Origin: an uncultured Clostridia bacterium
Lineage (GTDB): Bacteria; Bacillota; Clostridia; TANB77; CAG-508
Reading direction: 5' to 3'
Assembly (NCBI GenBank): GCA_948896235.1
Contig: CAQUUC010000002.1
Span: 278,272-342,271, forward strand
DNA length: 64,000 nt
How positions within the stretch are numbered: position 1 is the first letter of the stretch; each line of letters starts with the position of its first letter. The notes under the pieces were generated by a model. The model had not been told where the DNA came from and ran no database searches. It was given only the letters and a program-made list of their open reading frames with translations. The translations under genes and the position numbers were made by a program. This document shows, piece by piece, positions 7,500-15,461 of this stretch.

Positions 7500-7805
7500 T
7501 TAAATTGTTTTACATTCTAAGATTAGATTTATTGCATCTGAGAATCCTATCTTATAGAATTTATGATTTTCATATGCTCCTATAATATTGATTTTGTCTA
7601 TGTAACTATCTAAACTATTCCTAACTTCTTCTAATTTCTCAGAATTGTTTGATAAGTCTTCTATTGCTTCAAATAACTTATCATAACTATCGTTGTTTTT
7701 TGTTAATCTTTCTATCTTTTGTTTATCCTTTTCTGTTAATGCACGTAGATTCTCTTCTCTACTTTCAAATAGATTATCTAAAACTCCTTTTTCATTTTTA
7801 CACAT
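7500..7805 (-). CDS. Hypothetical element protein, 101 residues
   Basis: I do not recognise it. It is acidic and largely helical: the first 65 residues look coiled-coil (many Lys/Glu with regular Leu), and the end reads GAYENHKFYKIGFSDAINLI. ATG 7805 is chosen because GGAGG lies 8 bases upstream; an in-frame ATG further up lacks a site. It is the first gene of the strand behind the promoter at 7838-7866, which shares its motif with the recombinase promoter, so it may be co-regulated with integration. Confidence 0.6.
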   Translation of the reverse strand: MCKNEKGVLDNLFESREENLRALTEKDKQKIERLTKNNDSYDKLFEAIEDLSNNSEKLEEVRNSLDSYIDKINIIGAYENHKFYKIGFSDAINLILECKTI

Positions 7806-7837
7806 ATTTACTACCTCCATATTTATAATTTACTGGT

Positions 7838-7866
7838 AGTATAACGTGCTCAAATTAATTTGTCAG
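7838..7866 (-). promoter_or_regulatory. Promoter of 7500-7805 gene, motif shared with recombinase promoter
   Basis: CTGACA (7861-7866), a 17-base spacer and TATACT (7838-7843) on the minus strand. The spacer AATTAATTTGAGCACGT is nearly identical to the recombinase promoter spacer. Confidence 0.6.
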
Positions 7867-7894
7867 CCCCTTTTTTAAAATTTTTTAACCTAAT

Positions 7895-8746
7895 TTATTT
7901 ATAAGACAATGCTGTAAGATAAAAATTTTCACTAATTTTTTCTTTGTTACCTATTTTTAATATTTCTATTATTTCTCTATCTAAATTAATTTCCGTTCGC
8001 CATAATCTTCTTGTATAAGAAATCATGTAATACATATCATCATAAATTAATATTAATTTTTCTCGTATGTTATTATATTCTCCTCTATCTAACTTTTCTC
8101 TTAAATCATACATATTATCCAATAACGATCTATAATTCCATGTGAATCCATATTTTTCTTGCATAAAGTCATTTTTGTAAAACGCTTCTTTTAATTCATT
8201 CGCATTTCTTTCCATTTTTTCTAGTGTTTTGTTAATTTTACTTTTATTAATCTTATCTTCTTCTATAATAGCCTGTCGAATTTCATTTTCGAATTTTTTA
8301 TAAGTTTCTATAGTATAAAGCATATTATATGTTGTTTTAATATTCATCCCTATTGCAACGTTTAAATCTTTTATGTTCTCTTCAAAATAAAACAAATTAT
8401 CTGTATAAACATCATGCCATTTTCTAATTTTTTGTCTCCAACTCCTTTCAGAACTTATTATAGAGTTCATTGCTACAACAATAAATACTGTAAAGACTTC
8501 TGCCTTAGTGTCCCAAATTGCATTTAATATTCCCTTTTGCATTATTTTACATTCAATCACAATAACAATTAAAACATAAAATATTATAGCAAAAAATAAA
8601 ATCATTAAATCTTTTTTGAATACATGTAGTATTCTTAATCCAAATCTTTTTAGTCTTCTTAAATATAATAATATTTTTCGTTTCCATATACCAATTGCAT
8701 TTTTAAATTTAACATCATATTTCTCACTTTTATATCTTACTTTCAT
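7895..8746 (-). CDS. Hypothetical membrane protein, 283 residues
   Basis: Basic N-terminus (about 1-45), then two membrane segments (about 47-68 and 85-103: LMILFFAIIFYVLIVIVIE and VFTVFIVVAMNSIISS). A long, charged, largely helical cytoplasmic part follows. I do not recognise the family. Such two-TM proteins with a helical tail are common cargo in elements and sometimes act in phage exclusion, but nothing here proves it. The reading frame is intact, on the same strand as its neighbours, with host-like codon use. Confidence 0.6.
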   Translation of the reverse strand: MKVRYKSEKYDVKFKNAIGIWKRKILLYLRRLKRFGLRILHVFKKDLMILFFAIIFYVLIVIVIECKIMQKGILNAIWDTKAEVFTVFIVVAMNSIISSERSWRQKIRKWHDVYTDNLFYFEENIKDLNVAIGMNIKTTYNMLYTIETYKKFENEIRQAIIEEDKINKSKINKTLEKMERNANELKEAFYKNDFMQEKYGFTWNYRSLLDNMYDLREKLDRGEYNNIREKLILIYDDMYYMISYTRRLWRTEINLDREIIEILKIGNKEKISENFYLTALSYK

Positions 8747-8937
8747 TTTTTCATCTTCTCCTATAGTAAAATTAATTTCATTTTTCCATTTTACTATTAA
8801 AAAAGCAAAATAATCCTGTAACTTTAATTACTTTCATACTTTGCTTTTCTTTTGTAAAATTATTCTAAATATTCCTTCAATCCTTCAACAATCTTATAGC
8901 CCATTGGTATAAGATTTTCTTTTTGTTTTTATAAGTT

Positions 8938-10308
8938 TTATAATTCTAATTTTTCGTCAAATATAACCATACTATTAATTATCTGCTCTAAGATTAATAA
9001 TTCTAAATAATCATAATCTCCCTTAGTGTCAATTTGATTTAAAGCTAATATATACTTAGATTTATCTTCCAATTTTATATATATCGGTGGTATATTTTTT
9101 AGTCTTAACAACCATAGTAACATTGCCCTACAGCATCTTCCATTTCCGTCATCAAGTGGATGAATAACAGTTAATCTATGATGGATTTTTAACGCTTCTA
9201 ATATATATTCGTGTAATGTTAATCTTTCTTTTATTCTAATTAGCTCATTAATATCTTCTCCAACCTTTATTAACTCTTCTGGAATCATTTTATAATCAAT
9301 TGTACTTATTTCTGCACCATTAATTCTATTGTTACTCTGTCTAGGAAATATCATTTCGCTCCCAAAAGGTGTATACTTATATAATATTCTTTGTAATTTA
9401 GATATTTTCCATACATCTATATGTTCATCTGTATTTAACACATAATCTAACATTTCAATATTTCCTAGAGCTTCCAACATATTTTTATCTGTTTCATTTT
9501 GATATTTTGAAAAGTCATTATTTAATCTTATATCAGCTAATATATAATTCAATTTTTCTTGACTAATATTTACTCCCTCTAATCTGTTTTCATTCAATAC
9601 TAAAAATTGTTTGAATTTAATGCTAGTCGCATTGTTTTCTTTTGGTCTTGCATAACAATAAAAATCTACTATTTCTCTGGTTAGTTTCAAATTATTTTTT
9701 ATTCCAAATTGCTCCCTTAACTTATCTGGTTTTATTTTGCTTATTCTCTTTTTTAATGCTTTACTTTCTGTATCACCTTCAATTTTATCCAATTTATATG
9801 CAATATTAAATACACAACTTTCAAAGCTAACTCCAAAATATTCTGAAATATATATTACTCTTTCTAAGTCAATATATCCTCTTTCATTTATATATTTTTT
9901 TACCTGTTTTTCTAGTTCATTCAATGGCATTAATAAACTTGCTGCAAAATTATCTGCAAACTTTTCTATCATATTTTTCTTTCCATTTATTGGGCAAATA
10001 ATAGGATTATTTTTATCTTTAATACAATGGCATATTTCATGAGCCGCAGTAAATCTTTGTCTATATAATGGTCTATTAAAATTTATAGCAACTATATCAA
10101 TATCATCTTCATTCATTGCTGGAATATATAGTCCCTCTAAATCTTTAAAATTTCTTATTACTAATTTTATATCTAAAGTTTTTAGAATTTTGAAAGGATT
10201 TATTGGAAATTCTATATTTCCAATTTCATTTTCATATTGCTTTAATACAGCATTAGATAATAGTTCAGGAGAAGAAAAGTAACAAGAATAGTCTAAAAGT
10301 TTATTCAA
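8938..10308 (-). CDS. Fusion of ImmA/IrrE metallopeptidase and Fic domain
   Basis: A 456-residue protein. The N-terminal part (about 40-170) is an ImmA/IrrE-type zinc peptidase with AAHEICHCI (HExxH) and the downstream EKFADNFAASLLMP helix. The C-terminal half (about 290-450) is a Fic domain with HPLDDGNGRCCRA, matching HPFxxGNGR, which transfers AMP or another nucleotide moiety to proteins. A RINGAE segment about 70 residues before the Fic motif sits where class II Fic proteins carry an inhibitory helix, but the usual Glu-Gly pair is altered. It overlaps the XRE gene by 8 bases, so the two are translationally coupled. ImmA partners normally cleave the neighbouring repressor, which suggests a stress-released toxin or defence switch. 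Domains are clear; the role is inferred. Confidence 0.85.
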   Translation of the reverse strand: MNKLLDYSCYFSSPELLSNAVLKQYENEIGNIEFPINPFKILKTLDIKLVIRNFKDLEGLYIPAMNEDDIDIVAINFNRPLYRQRFTAAHEICHCIKDKNNPIICPINGKKNMIEKFADNFAASLLMPLNELEKQVKKYINERGYIDLERVIYISEYFGVSFESCVFNIAYKLDKIEGDTESKALKKRISKIKPDKLREQFGIKNNLKLTREIVDFYCYARPKENNATSIKFKQFLVLNENRLEGVNISQEKLNYILADIRLNNDFSKYQNETDKNMLEALGNIEMLDYVLNTDEHIDVWKISKLQRILYKYTPFGSEMIFPRQSNNRINGAEISTIDYKMIPEELIKVGEDINELIRIKERLTLHEYILEALKIHHRLTVIHPLDDGNGRCCRAMLLWLLRLKNIPPIYIKLEDKSKYILALNQIDTKGDYDYLELLILEQIINSMVIFDEKLEL

Positions 10309-10624
10309 TAACTTTTTTATCCTTATACATTTTTTTGAATTTAATCAAATTTATAATCTCTTCTTGATCTTCTTTTGACAATTCATTGAATGTTCTTGCA
10401 AACATTGGTATTTTTTCTTCCTTTCTTTCTCCTTCTAATAGTTCTTCCATCGACCAACCATATATTTTCGAAAATTTAGCTAATTCTTCTGCTGATACTT
10501 TTCTGGTACCCGCTTCTATATTTGTTATAATTACTCTAGATACTCCTATTAATTTTGATACATCTTCTTGTGTTAATCCTAAATATTCTCTTGCTTTTTT
10601 TAATCTTGTACCTAGTTCATTCAT
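10301..10624 (-). CDS. XRE-family helix-turn-helix regulator (ImmA partner)
   Basis: A 107-residue protein. Residues about 4-58 form a Cro/C1 helix-turn-helix (LGLTQEDVSKLIGVSRVI, then NIEAGTRKVSAEELAKF). The rest is a short acidic tail ending in a charged helix, the likely site of cleavage by the adjacent ImmA domain. ATG 10624 has GGAG 8 bases upstream. It lies first in the operon, and the ImmA-Fic start codon overlaps its end. A large palindrome at the promoter suggests it represses its own operon. It could equally be called the antitoxin of the Fic module. Confidence 0.85.
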   Translation of the reverse strand: MNELGTRLKKAREYLGLTQEDVSKLIGVSRVIITNIEAGTRKVSAEELAKFSKIYGWSMEELLEGERKEEKIPMFARTFNELSKEDQEEIINLIKFKKMYKDKKVIE

Positions 10625-10652
10625 TTTTATCACTCCTCTTTTATACTATTAT

Positions 10653-10710
10653 ATTATATTCCTTTTTGTAATAAAATACAACCATTTTGTAATAAAATAT
10701 TACAAAATGG
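10653..10710 (-). promoter_or_regulatory. Promoter and palindromic operators of the XRE/ImmA-Fic operon
   Basis: TTGTAT (10676-10681), 17 bases, TATAAT (10653-10658) on the minus strand. A perfect 13-base inverted repeat with a 3-base centre spans 10682-10710 (half site CCATTTTGTAATA). A second, imperfect TTTGTAATAAAATACAA copy overlaps the -35. This is a classic autorepression layout. Confidence 0.75.
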
Positions 10711-10770
10711 TTTTCCAGATAGTTTATAATTTTTATTATAAACTATAATCTTATATCCTTTTCTCTTTAA

Positions 10771-11508
10771 TTAATTATTGTTCATCATATATCTAGCAAT
10801 CTCTACGTCTTCATAATTTTCTGAATATGATTTTAAACAAATTGCATTACTATCAAACCCTGTATCTGTTATTGTTATGCTATAATGTTCTTTTGGAAAG
10901 TTTGTATCTACAACAATTTTAGAAAATTCATCTGGCAATTTATAATTTGGGTCATTGGTTGGAAGTTCCGTTTTTCCGATATCTATTCTTGTAGAATCTT
11001 TTGCTAATATATACCCCATATTTTCAACAAATCCATATCCTAAATTATATATTGATGGATCACCATTAATATTATATATGACTATTATAATTTCATCTGA
11101 TATTCTATTGTCTGCTTGCATTTCAGTATTTTTTACAAACTTTTCTAGAAGATCTTCATTATAAAACTTATCTTTCACGGCATCATACACAAAATAATTT
11201 GTTTTTACTGCTTCTTCAACTGTAAGTTCTCGTGGTATATTTTCTAATTTTTTTGTATAGTGCTCTATTGCTAGTTTTTCATCAATATTAGTTATATTTT
11301 TATTTAAATTTTCTTGTCCAATTTTGCTTTTATATTCATTATCATTTTTATACAATGACCAACTAGTAAATCCTATCCAAAAAACAATAATAGTCGTAAA
11401 TATTGCTATTCCCATATTTTTAAATATTTTATTTTTCTTAGTTATTCCAATTAGTATAAATGCCAATGCAATAATTATTAGTGAAATTGTCACATACATT
11501 AAAATCAT
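10771..11508 (-). CDS. Membrane-anchored protein with DUF4362-like domain
   Basis: A 245-residue protein with two N-terminal membrane segments (about 5-21 and 34-51). An extracytoplasmic part follows in which residues about 105-165 (NYFVYDAVKDKFYNEDLLEK, later IIIVIYNINGDPSIYNLGY) resemble DUF4362 proteins of Firmicutes, whose function is unknown. GGAGGG lies 5 bases before the ATG. It sits in the element between the ImmA-Fic operon and small genes, and codon use is host-like. Domain similarity is judged by pattern only. Confidence 0.55.
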   Translation of the reverse strand: MILMYVTISLIIIALAFILIGITKKNKIFKNMGIAIFTTIIVFWIGFTSWSLYKNDNEYKSKIGQENLNKNITNIDEKLAIEHYTKKLENIPRELTVEEAVKTNYFVYDAVKDKFYNEDLLEKFVKNTEMQADNRISDEIIIVIYNINGDPSIYNLGYGFVENMGYILAKDSTRIDIGKTELPTNDPNYKLPDEFSKIVVDTNFPKEHYSITITDTGFDSNAICLKSYSENYEDVEIARYMMNNN

Positions 11509-11614
11509 ATATTCCCTCCATATGATAATTTACTATTTTATGTTTAGATTATATCATACTTCTACTATCAAGTATATGATTTTTATAAATACTAAAAAAT
11601 TAAATTGATTCCAA

Positions 11615-12055
11615 TTAATTTTTTCCAAAGAATTGATCATAGGGATACCCTGCTTCAATATATGTCTCAGTTAACTCCATCTTATACTTTTCTAATAAAT
11701 CCAAATATTTATGTTTAAAAGCATTTTTACAAATCCATTCAACCCCTTTGTTTGAAATTACGATTTGACTATTAATCTCATTTTTGTATTCTTTAAAACC
11801 ATTATCACACATTTTCCTAATTGCTTTTCTAACAGTAATATCTTTCCTATCGAAATATTCACATAGATACTCTATATTCATATCTCTATTCCACCAATTT
11901 TCATTGTGCTCTATTTTTAATAATTCTTCATATTGTTTAATTCTATTCTTAAAGAAATTTATATCAGCATCTATTAAAGATTTCTCTTTTTGAAAATATA
12001 CATATGTTAGCCAATAATATCCTTCAATTAAAATAAAATATTTTTTACTTCTCAC
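11615..12055 (-). CDS. Hypothetical element protein, possibly winged-helix
   Basis: A 146-residue protein that I do not recognise. The central part (IEYLCEYFDRKDITVRKAIR, then KMCDNGFKEY) looks like a winged helix-turn-helix that reads a replication or plasmid-type site. The N-terminus is aromatic-rich. The start is GTG at 12055 with a weak AAGTGAAAAA before it. It follows the 56-residue gene by 12 bases, so the two are probably one operon. Function unknown. Confidence 0.5.
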   Translation of the reverse strand: MRSKKYFILIEGYYWLTYVYFQKEKSLIDADINFFKNRIKQYEELLKIEHNENWWNRDMNIEYLCEYFDRKDITVRKAIRKMCDNGFKEYKNEINSQIVISNKGVEWICKNAFKHKYLDLLEKYKMELTETYIEAGYPYDQFFGKN

Positions 12056-12067
12056 TTTTTCACTTCT

Positions 12068-12238
12068 TCATCTACAAGTTGGATGTTTTTTTAGCATAAC
12101 ATTTATTGCTTTTTTTAAATCCATATATGATATTTCTTTTCCTTGCTTAGTTGTTATTTCTAATAAATGTAATCTATTTAAAATTTTATTGTATGGTAAA
12201 AAAATATTATCTAATGCTTCTTCAGATGTTCTAATCAT
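12068..12238 (-). CDS. Small element protein, 56 residues
   Basis: An ATG at 12238 preceded by AAAGGAAATGATG opens 56 codons ending in TGA. The middle reads ILNRLHLLEITTKQGKEISY. It is charged and helical, with no recognised domain. Its position 12 bases ahead of the 146-residue gene and its good ribosome binding site support it. Confidence 0.55.
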   Translation of the reverse strand: MIRTSEEALDNIFLPYNKILNRLHLLEITTKQGKEISYMDLKKAINVMLKKHPTCR

Positions 12239-12261
12239 TTTTCATCATTTCCTTTCTATAT

Positions 12262-12480
12262 AAAAATCTTGATGCTAGTTTACGTAGCATTAAGATTTAG
12301 CAAAATTTATTTTGCTCGAATATAAATCATAGTCAAAATCTTTGATTTCGTGCCTATGGTTATATGCATTAGTTTATAGGTAGTACTTTTTAGTACCTAA
12401 TATTCGCCAGCATGGTCTTGTGGACCACAAATTGCTGTTTAGGAGAAAATCTCCTAATACCTTTTTAACCCGCTGGGAGA
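12262..12480. ncRNA. Hairpin-rich structured region (candidate oriT, replication origin or RNA)
   Basis: This gene-free stretch (12239-12533) holds a series of inverted repeats. They are ATGCTA/TAGCAT at 12265-12297, AGCAAAA/TTTTGCT at 12299-12316, AGGTA/TACCT near 12378-12398, TGGTC/GACCA near 12413-12427 and TAGGAG/CTCCTA at 12440-12456. The last two are enclosed by CCAGC at about 12407 and GCTGG at about 12472. The nested layout is like a structured RNA or a plasmid nicking or replication origin, and a replication-type helix-turn-helix gene lies next to it. The class is not known. Confidence 0.4.
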
Positions 12481-12533
12481 ATAAAATGTATTCAAAATTT
12501 TATATTTTTCCATTAAATTTACCTATCCTCTCT

Positions 12534-13019
12534 CTATAAATTTGCATATAAACTGTTTAAAAATTCTTCTGAATATTCTCTTTGATTTGTATAATTTGAT
12601 AAAGATTTTTTCTGTAATTTAGTATTATTTTTAATATTATTTCTTTTATTATTATCTTCTACTTTTTGATGGATAGTCTGTCCATTTTTTGATTGATACT
12701 GGTATCCATTATTTAATGGATAGGGTACATCATTTATATAAATTTTTCTTTGAATTATTTGCTTATTTTTATTTCTAATTAGTTCAATCTTTATAAAATT
12801 TCTATCTCTCAAATCTGATATCCAACTTGAAATTGTTTTAGGATTTACACCTAACTTTTCAGCTAGATATTTATTAGTTGCAAAACAATATCCTTCTTTA
12901 CAAGCAAGAGATGTTATAATTGCATATAATAATTTCTCATTTGCTTTTAGTTCTTTATTGTATAAAATTGTTGCAGGAATTATAGAATAATACCCAACGT
13001 TATCTTGACTTTCTTTCAT
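12534..13019 (-). CDS. Helix-turn-helix replication-initiator-like protein
   Basis: A 161-residue protein. Residues about 5-90 (YYSIIPATILYNKELKANEK, then NKYLAEKLGVNPKTISSWIS) match the HTH_36-type winged helix common to phage and plasmid replication proteins of Firmicutes. The rest is a basic, Asn/Lys-rich tail (NNKRNNIKNNTKLQKKSL). ATG 13019 is chosen because GGAG lies 6 bases upstream. It is the gene nearest the right end of the element, beside the hairpin-rich region, so a role in element replication or maintenance is plausible. It is shorter than full RepA-type initiators. Confidence 0.65.
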   Translation of the reverse strand: MKESQDNVGYYSIIPATILYNKELKANEKLLYAIITSLACKEGYCFATNKYLAEKLGVNPKTISSWISDLRDRNFIKIELIRNKNKQIIQRKIYINDVPYPLNNGYQYQSKNGQTIHQKVEDNNKRNNIKNNTKLQKKSLSNYTNQREYSEEFLNSLYANL

Positions 13020-13055
13020 ATACCACTCCAATTCTAGTAGTAACATCATTTATTG

Positions 13056-13091
13056 CTATCGGACGAGCAATGCTCGCCCCTACATTTTTGC
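13056..13091. repeat. GC-rich palindromic repeat (REP-like)
   Basis: CGAGCA-A-TGCTCG within GGACGAGCAATGCTCGCCCC, then TACATTTTT, is much richer in GC than its surroundings. The 3' part (CCyCTACATTTT) recurs at 41250-41262. Dispersed palindromes of this style occur in many gut Firmicutes. Confidence 0.5.
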
Positions 13092-13171
13092 AATAAAAAA
13101 CAGAGCATTTCTTTTCATTTAGAAATGTTCTGTAATATAGATGATTACTGCGTTTTATCAATTTATTTTTG

Positions 13172-13207
13172 TGGTTGGAAGTTTTTAAAGTCCACAGGTG
13201 TGGATTT
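13172..13207. repeat. attR: right element arm and junction
   Basis: The arm 13172-13196 is the inverted copy of 4207-4231. The GG core at 13197-13198 is followed by TGTGGATTT, which resumes the M14 gene. Confidence 0.82.
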
Positions 13208-13662
13208 AAATTTACAATTTCCTGCACGGCTGGGATAATGCTAAAGAAATTAAATTTGAACAAGGTTTTATTAGTCCTGCTCCTCGTGACTATGTTGGTC
13301 ATTTTCCTTTGTCTACTCCAGAAGCAAGAGCTGTTTATAATTTTACTCTTGAACATAATTTTAAATTGATTTTGGCTTATCACAGCCAAGGTGAAGTCAT
13401 TTATTGGAAATTTCAAGATTATCTTCCTCCAAATTCTGAATATATCGGTAGACAGTTTGAAAATGCTAGTGGATATTTACTGGATTTAACTCCTCCTGAA
13501 TCTTCATGGGCGGGTTATAAGGATTGGTTTATACAAAATTATAATTTACCTGGATATACTATTGAAGTAGGACTTGGTGAAAATCCACTTCCAATATCTC
13601 AGTTTAATGAAATTTATAATGATAATTTAGGTATTTTAGTGCTTGGTGCTGTACTTTCATAA
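13199..13662 (+). pseudogene. M14 zinc carboxypeptidase, C-terminal part (separated by the element)
   Basis: This continues the gene begun at 3751: VDLNLQFPA, then an in-frame CGG. Skipping C 13227 gives FPA-G-WDNAKEIKFEQGF and a clean frame to TAA at 13662. It holds the third zinc ligand (LAYHSQGEVIYW) and the catalytic Glu region PGYTIEVGLGENPLP. Separated from its start and promoter by the element, it is presumably silent unless the element excises. Without the shift the frame would end three codons after CGG. The identity is very confident because both halves abut exactly at the att core. Confidence 0.9.
13224..13230 (+). other. CGG +1 frameshift site 5 (M14 peptidase, FPAGW)
   Basis: GCA-C-GGC, zero frame CGG CTG GGA TAA. 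Skipping C 13227 restores the conserved FPA-G-WDNA. Confidence 0.85.
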
Positions 13663-13683
13663 ATAATAAAACTATACTAATTA

Positions 13684-13732
13684 AAAAGCCAAAATTCTAA
13701 GTTAGCATTTGCTATCTTAGAATTTGGCTTTT
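13684..13732 (+). terminator. Terminator of the M14 gene
   Basis: AAAAGCCAAAATTCTAAG pairs with CTTAGAATTTGGCTTTT around a short loop, with one bulged base. Confidence 0.8.
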
Positions 13733-13772
13733 GAACATTATAAATTCATATACGGTTACACTCTAATAAAGA

Positions 13773-14351
13773 TTAGTCTCCATAATTCACAACATTTGTG
13801 CTGTGTGCTTTTTCGTCAGCTTTAAATTCCTCAAGCGTATCAAACCCAAAAATCATTGCATATATCTTCCCCGGAAACATATTTACTTTCCTATTATATG
13901 CATTTACAGCCTTGTTATACTCTCTCCTCGCTTGCGTAATCCGATTCACAGCACCTTCTATTGAATCCATCAAAGAAGTATATTGCTCCCCAGAAGTAAA
14001 ATCCGGATTATCTTCTGCAAGAGAAATTATGTTGTTAATTTTTACAGTAAGTTCTCTGTTTGCCGCATCAATTTCTTGTAAATTGCCACTTTTTATGCTG
14101 CTGGCAAGAGCTTCCCGCGCTTGTGTCAGTTCTTCATACATCTTCTCTTCATGAGCTGTGTATGCTTTCACTGTTGCTACTAAATCCGGGATTTTTTCAA
14201 TCCTCGCCTGCATAGCTGTTTCCACATTGGACTGTGCCAGGTTTACATCCTCTTTTGCAGATACCAGAGAATTGTAAGATGTCGCTAACCAAATTGCTGC
14301 AATTACCAAACCAATTAAAACGTATGGCATAACTTTGCTATTTTCTCTCAT
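13773..14351 (-). CDS. lemA: LemA family protein
   Basis: A 192-residue membrane-anchored LemA protein. It has an N-terminal membrane helix (about 9-25) and then YNSLVSAKEDVNLAQSNVET, IPDLVATVKAYTAHE, and a helical bundle ending near NMFPGKIYAMIFGF, all family hallmarks. Higher GC and different codons from the neighbours, including CGG used as Arg in VNRITQ, mark it as foreign. It is the second gene of a two-gene unit with the TPM-domain lipoprotein, a very common LemA partner. Function in the family is poorly defined (envelope-associated). Confidence 0.92.
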   Translation of the reverse strand: MRENSKVMPYVLIGLVIAAIWLATSYNSLVSAKEDVNLAQSNVETAMQARIEKIPDLVATVKAYTAHEEKMYEELTQAREALASSIKSGNLQEIDAANRELTVKINNIISLAEDNPDFTSGEQYTSLMDSIEGAVNRITQARREYNKAVNAYNRKVNMFPGKIYAMIFGFDTLEEFKADEKAHSTNVVNYGD

Positions 14352-14385
14352 GATAATACCTCCATTAATTATGTACTATATTCTG

Positions 14386-15162
14386 TTATCGTGATGCTCC
14401 GCCTCCAGAGAAACCTCCGCCTCCAAAGCCTCCACTTGAAAAACCGCCTGAGCCATAGCCTGATCCACCTTCTGAAGATAATATTGCAAATACGAAACCA
14501 TCTCCAAAACCATCTCCATATATGTGCCCAGTCACCCATTCAATTAAAATTACTATCAATATAATAACTAATATTATAATTAAATAGTAATACCAAGGAT
14601 GAGTTTCTAAAACTAAATCCTTGTTTATGCCTTCAATTTCAAGTGTAGAGTATTCCTCAGAAGCAGCTAAAACATTGATCACACTTTGTATTGTTTCCAA
14701 CACAGCAGTATCACAATCATCGTTTTCTCTATGAGGAACAAAAAAATTATCTAATAGCCTTCCAGATATGGAATCAGTTAGTATTGATTGTAGTCCGTCT
14801 CCTATCTCTAACCGAACTCTTTCGTCTTCTTTGGAAATAAGAAGTAGAATACCGTTATTCTCATCTTCCTTCCCAATTCCAAGCTCGTTACCAAGGTCTA
14901 CAGCATAATCTTCGAGTACTATCCCATTTAAACTTGGGATAGTTATTACTGCAAACTCAATGGTAGATTCCTGTTCCAACTGCACCAACATCTGGTTAGC
15001 AGTTTTTTCAACTGAATCCTCCAATAAATCTCCCTGGTCGTAAACATATAAATCTTTTTCGACCGTTGGGACCATCATTTCAGGTTCATCAGTTAAGGAA
15101 CAGCCGGTTAGTGATACTACAACTGCAATTAGCAGCATAAATATCCACCGTTTGAACTTCAT
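14386..15162 (-). CDS. TPM-domain (YgcG-like) lipoprotein
   Basis: A 258-residue protein. A lipoprotein signal ends in SLTGC (Cys about 21). The TPM domain (about 38-170) reads VYDQGDLLEDSVEKTANQML and NNGILLLISKEDERVRLEIG. A membrane helix (about 190-210) and a Gly/Ser-rich tail ending SGGGASR follow, typical of the family. The gene uses CGG as an ordinary Arg codon (FKRWIF, ERVRLE), unlike native genes here. With lemA downstream by 34 bases it forms an operon behind the promoter at 15291-15319. Its likely role is in the envelope; the reaction is unknown. Confidence 0.9.
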   Translation of the reverse strand: MKFKRWIFMLLIAVVVSLTGCSLTDEPEMMVPTVEKDLYVYDQGDLLEDSVEKTANQMLVQLEQESTIEFAVITIPSLNGIVLEDYAVDLGNELGIGKEDENNGILLLISKEDERVRLEIGDGLQSILTDSISGRLLDNFFVPHRENDDCDTAVLETIQSVINVLAASEEYSTLEIEGINKDLVLETHPWYYYLIIILVIILIVILIEWVTGHIYGDGFGDGFVFAILSSEGGSGYGSGGFSSGGFGGGGFSGGGASR

Positions 15163-15290
15163 AATCTTCCTCCTTGTTTTGTTTGAATCTAATTGTCAAC
15201 GAGTTACTATGTTACTACAAAAACAAGCATCTCTCCTTTCATTTTGATATTGAGATTCGTTACTAAAAATAAATATAATAACATATTTAT

Positions 15291-15319
15291 ATTATACAGT
15301 GTTTTACATAAAATTACAA
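15291..15319 (-). promoter_or_regulatory. Promoter of the TPM/lemA operon
   Basis: TTGTAA (15314-15319), 17 bases, TATAAT (15291-15296) on the minus strand. The spacer TTTTATGTAAAACACTG resembles that of the lysA promoter. The 15163-15461 gap otherwise holds only the terminator at 15411-15437. Confidence 0.75.
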
Positions 15320-15410
15320 CTTTTTCTATTTATCATCATATATTATATTTTTGTTTTGACTGTATTTAATGACAAGTACAAAGTGGTAAGAATTATTATA
15401 ATATAAATAC

Positions 15411-15444
15411 GAGGGCATGCGAAATTCGCATGCCCTCTCTTTTT
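15411..15444. terminator. Terminator downstream of lysA
   Basis: GAGGGCATGCG pairs with CGCATGCCCTC around a 5-base loop. The T-rich tail is stronger on the plus side. It separates lysA from the TPM/lemA unit. Confidence 0.85.
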
Positions 15445-15461
15445 TGGCGTCATATGGAGTT

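Larger units (their letters stand above)
4205..13198. mobile_element. Integrated mobile element of about 9 kb carrying a large serine recombinase
   Basis: Both ends lie inside one M14 peptidase gene: the left end interrupts the codons for GVDL, and the right end resumes with GVDLNLQFPA. AGGTGTGGATTT is duplicated at the two junctions (4204-4215 and 13196-13207). The element arms 4207-4231 and 13172-13196 are inverted copies of each other with three mismatches in 25 bases. Joined around GG they would form a dyad-symmetric attP, as expected for a serine integrase with a two-base core. Contents from the left are an SDR dehydrogenase, the recombinase, small element proteins, a two-TM protein, ImmA-Fic with XRE, a DUF4362-like protein, two small proteins, a structured region and a helix-turn-helix protein. 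No relaxase or conjugation genes were seen, so it looks integrative but not self-transmissible. Confidence 0.9.
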
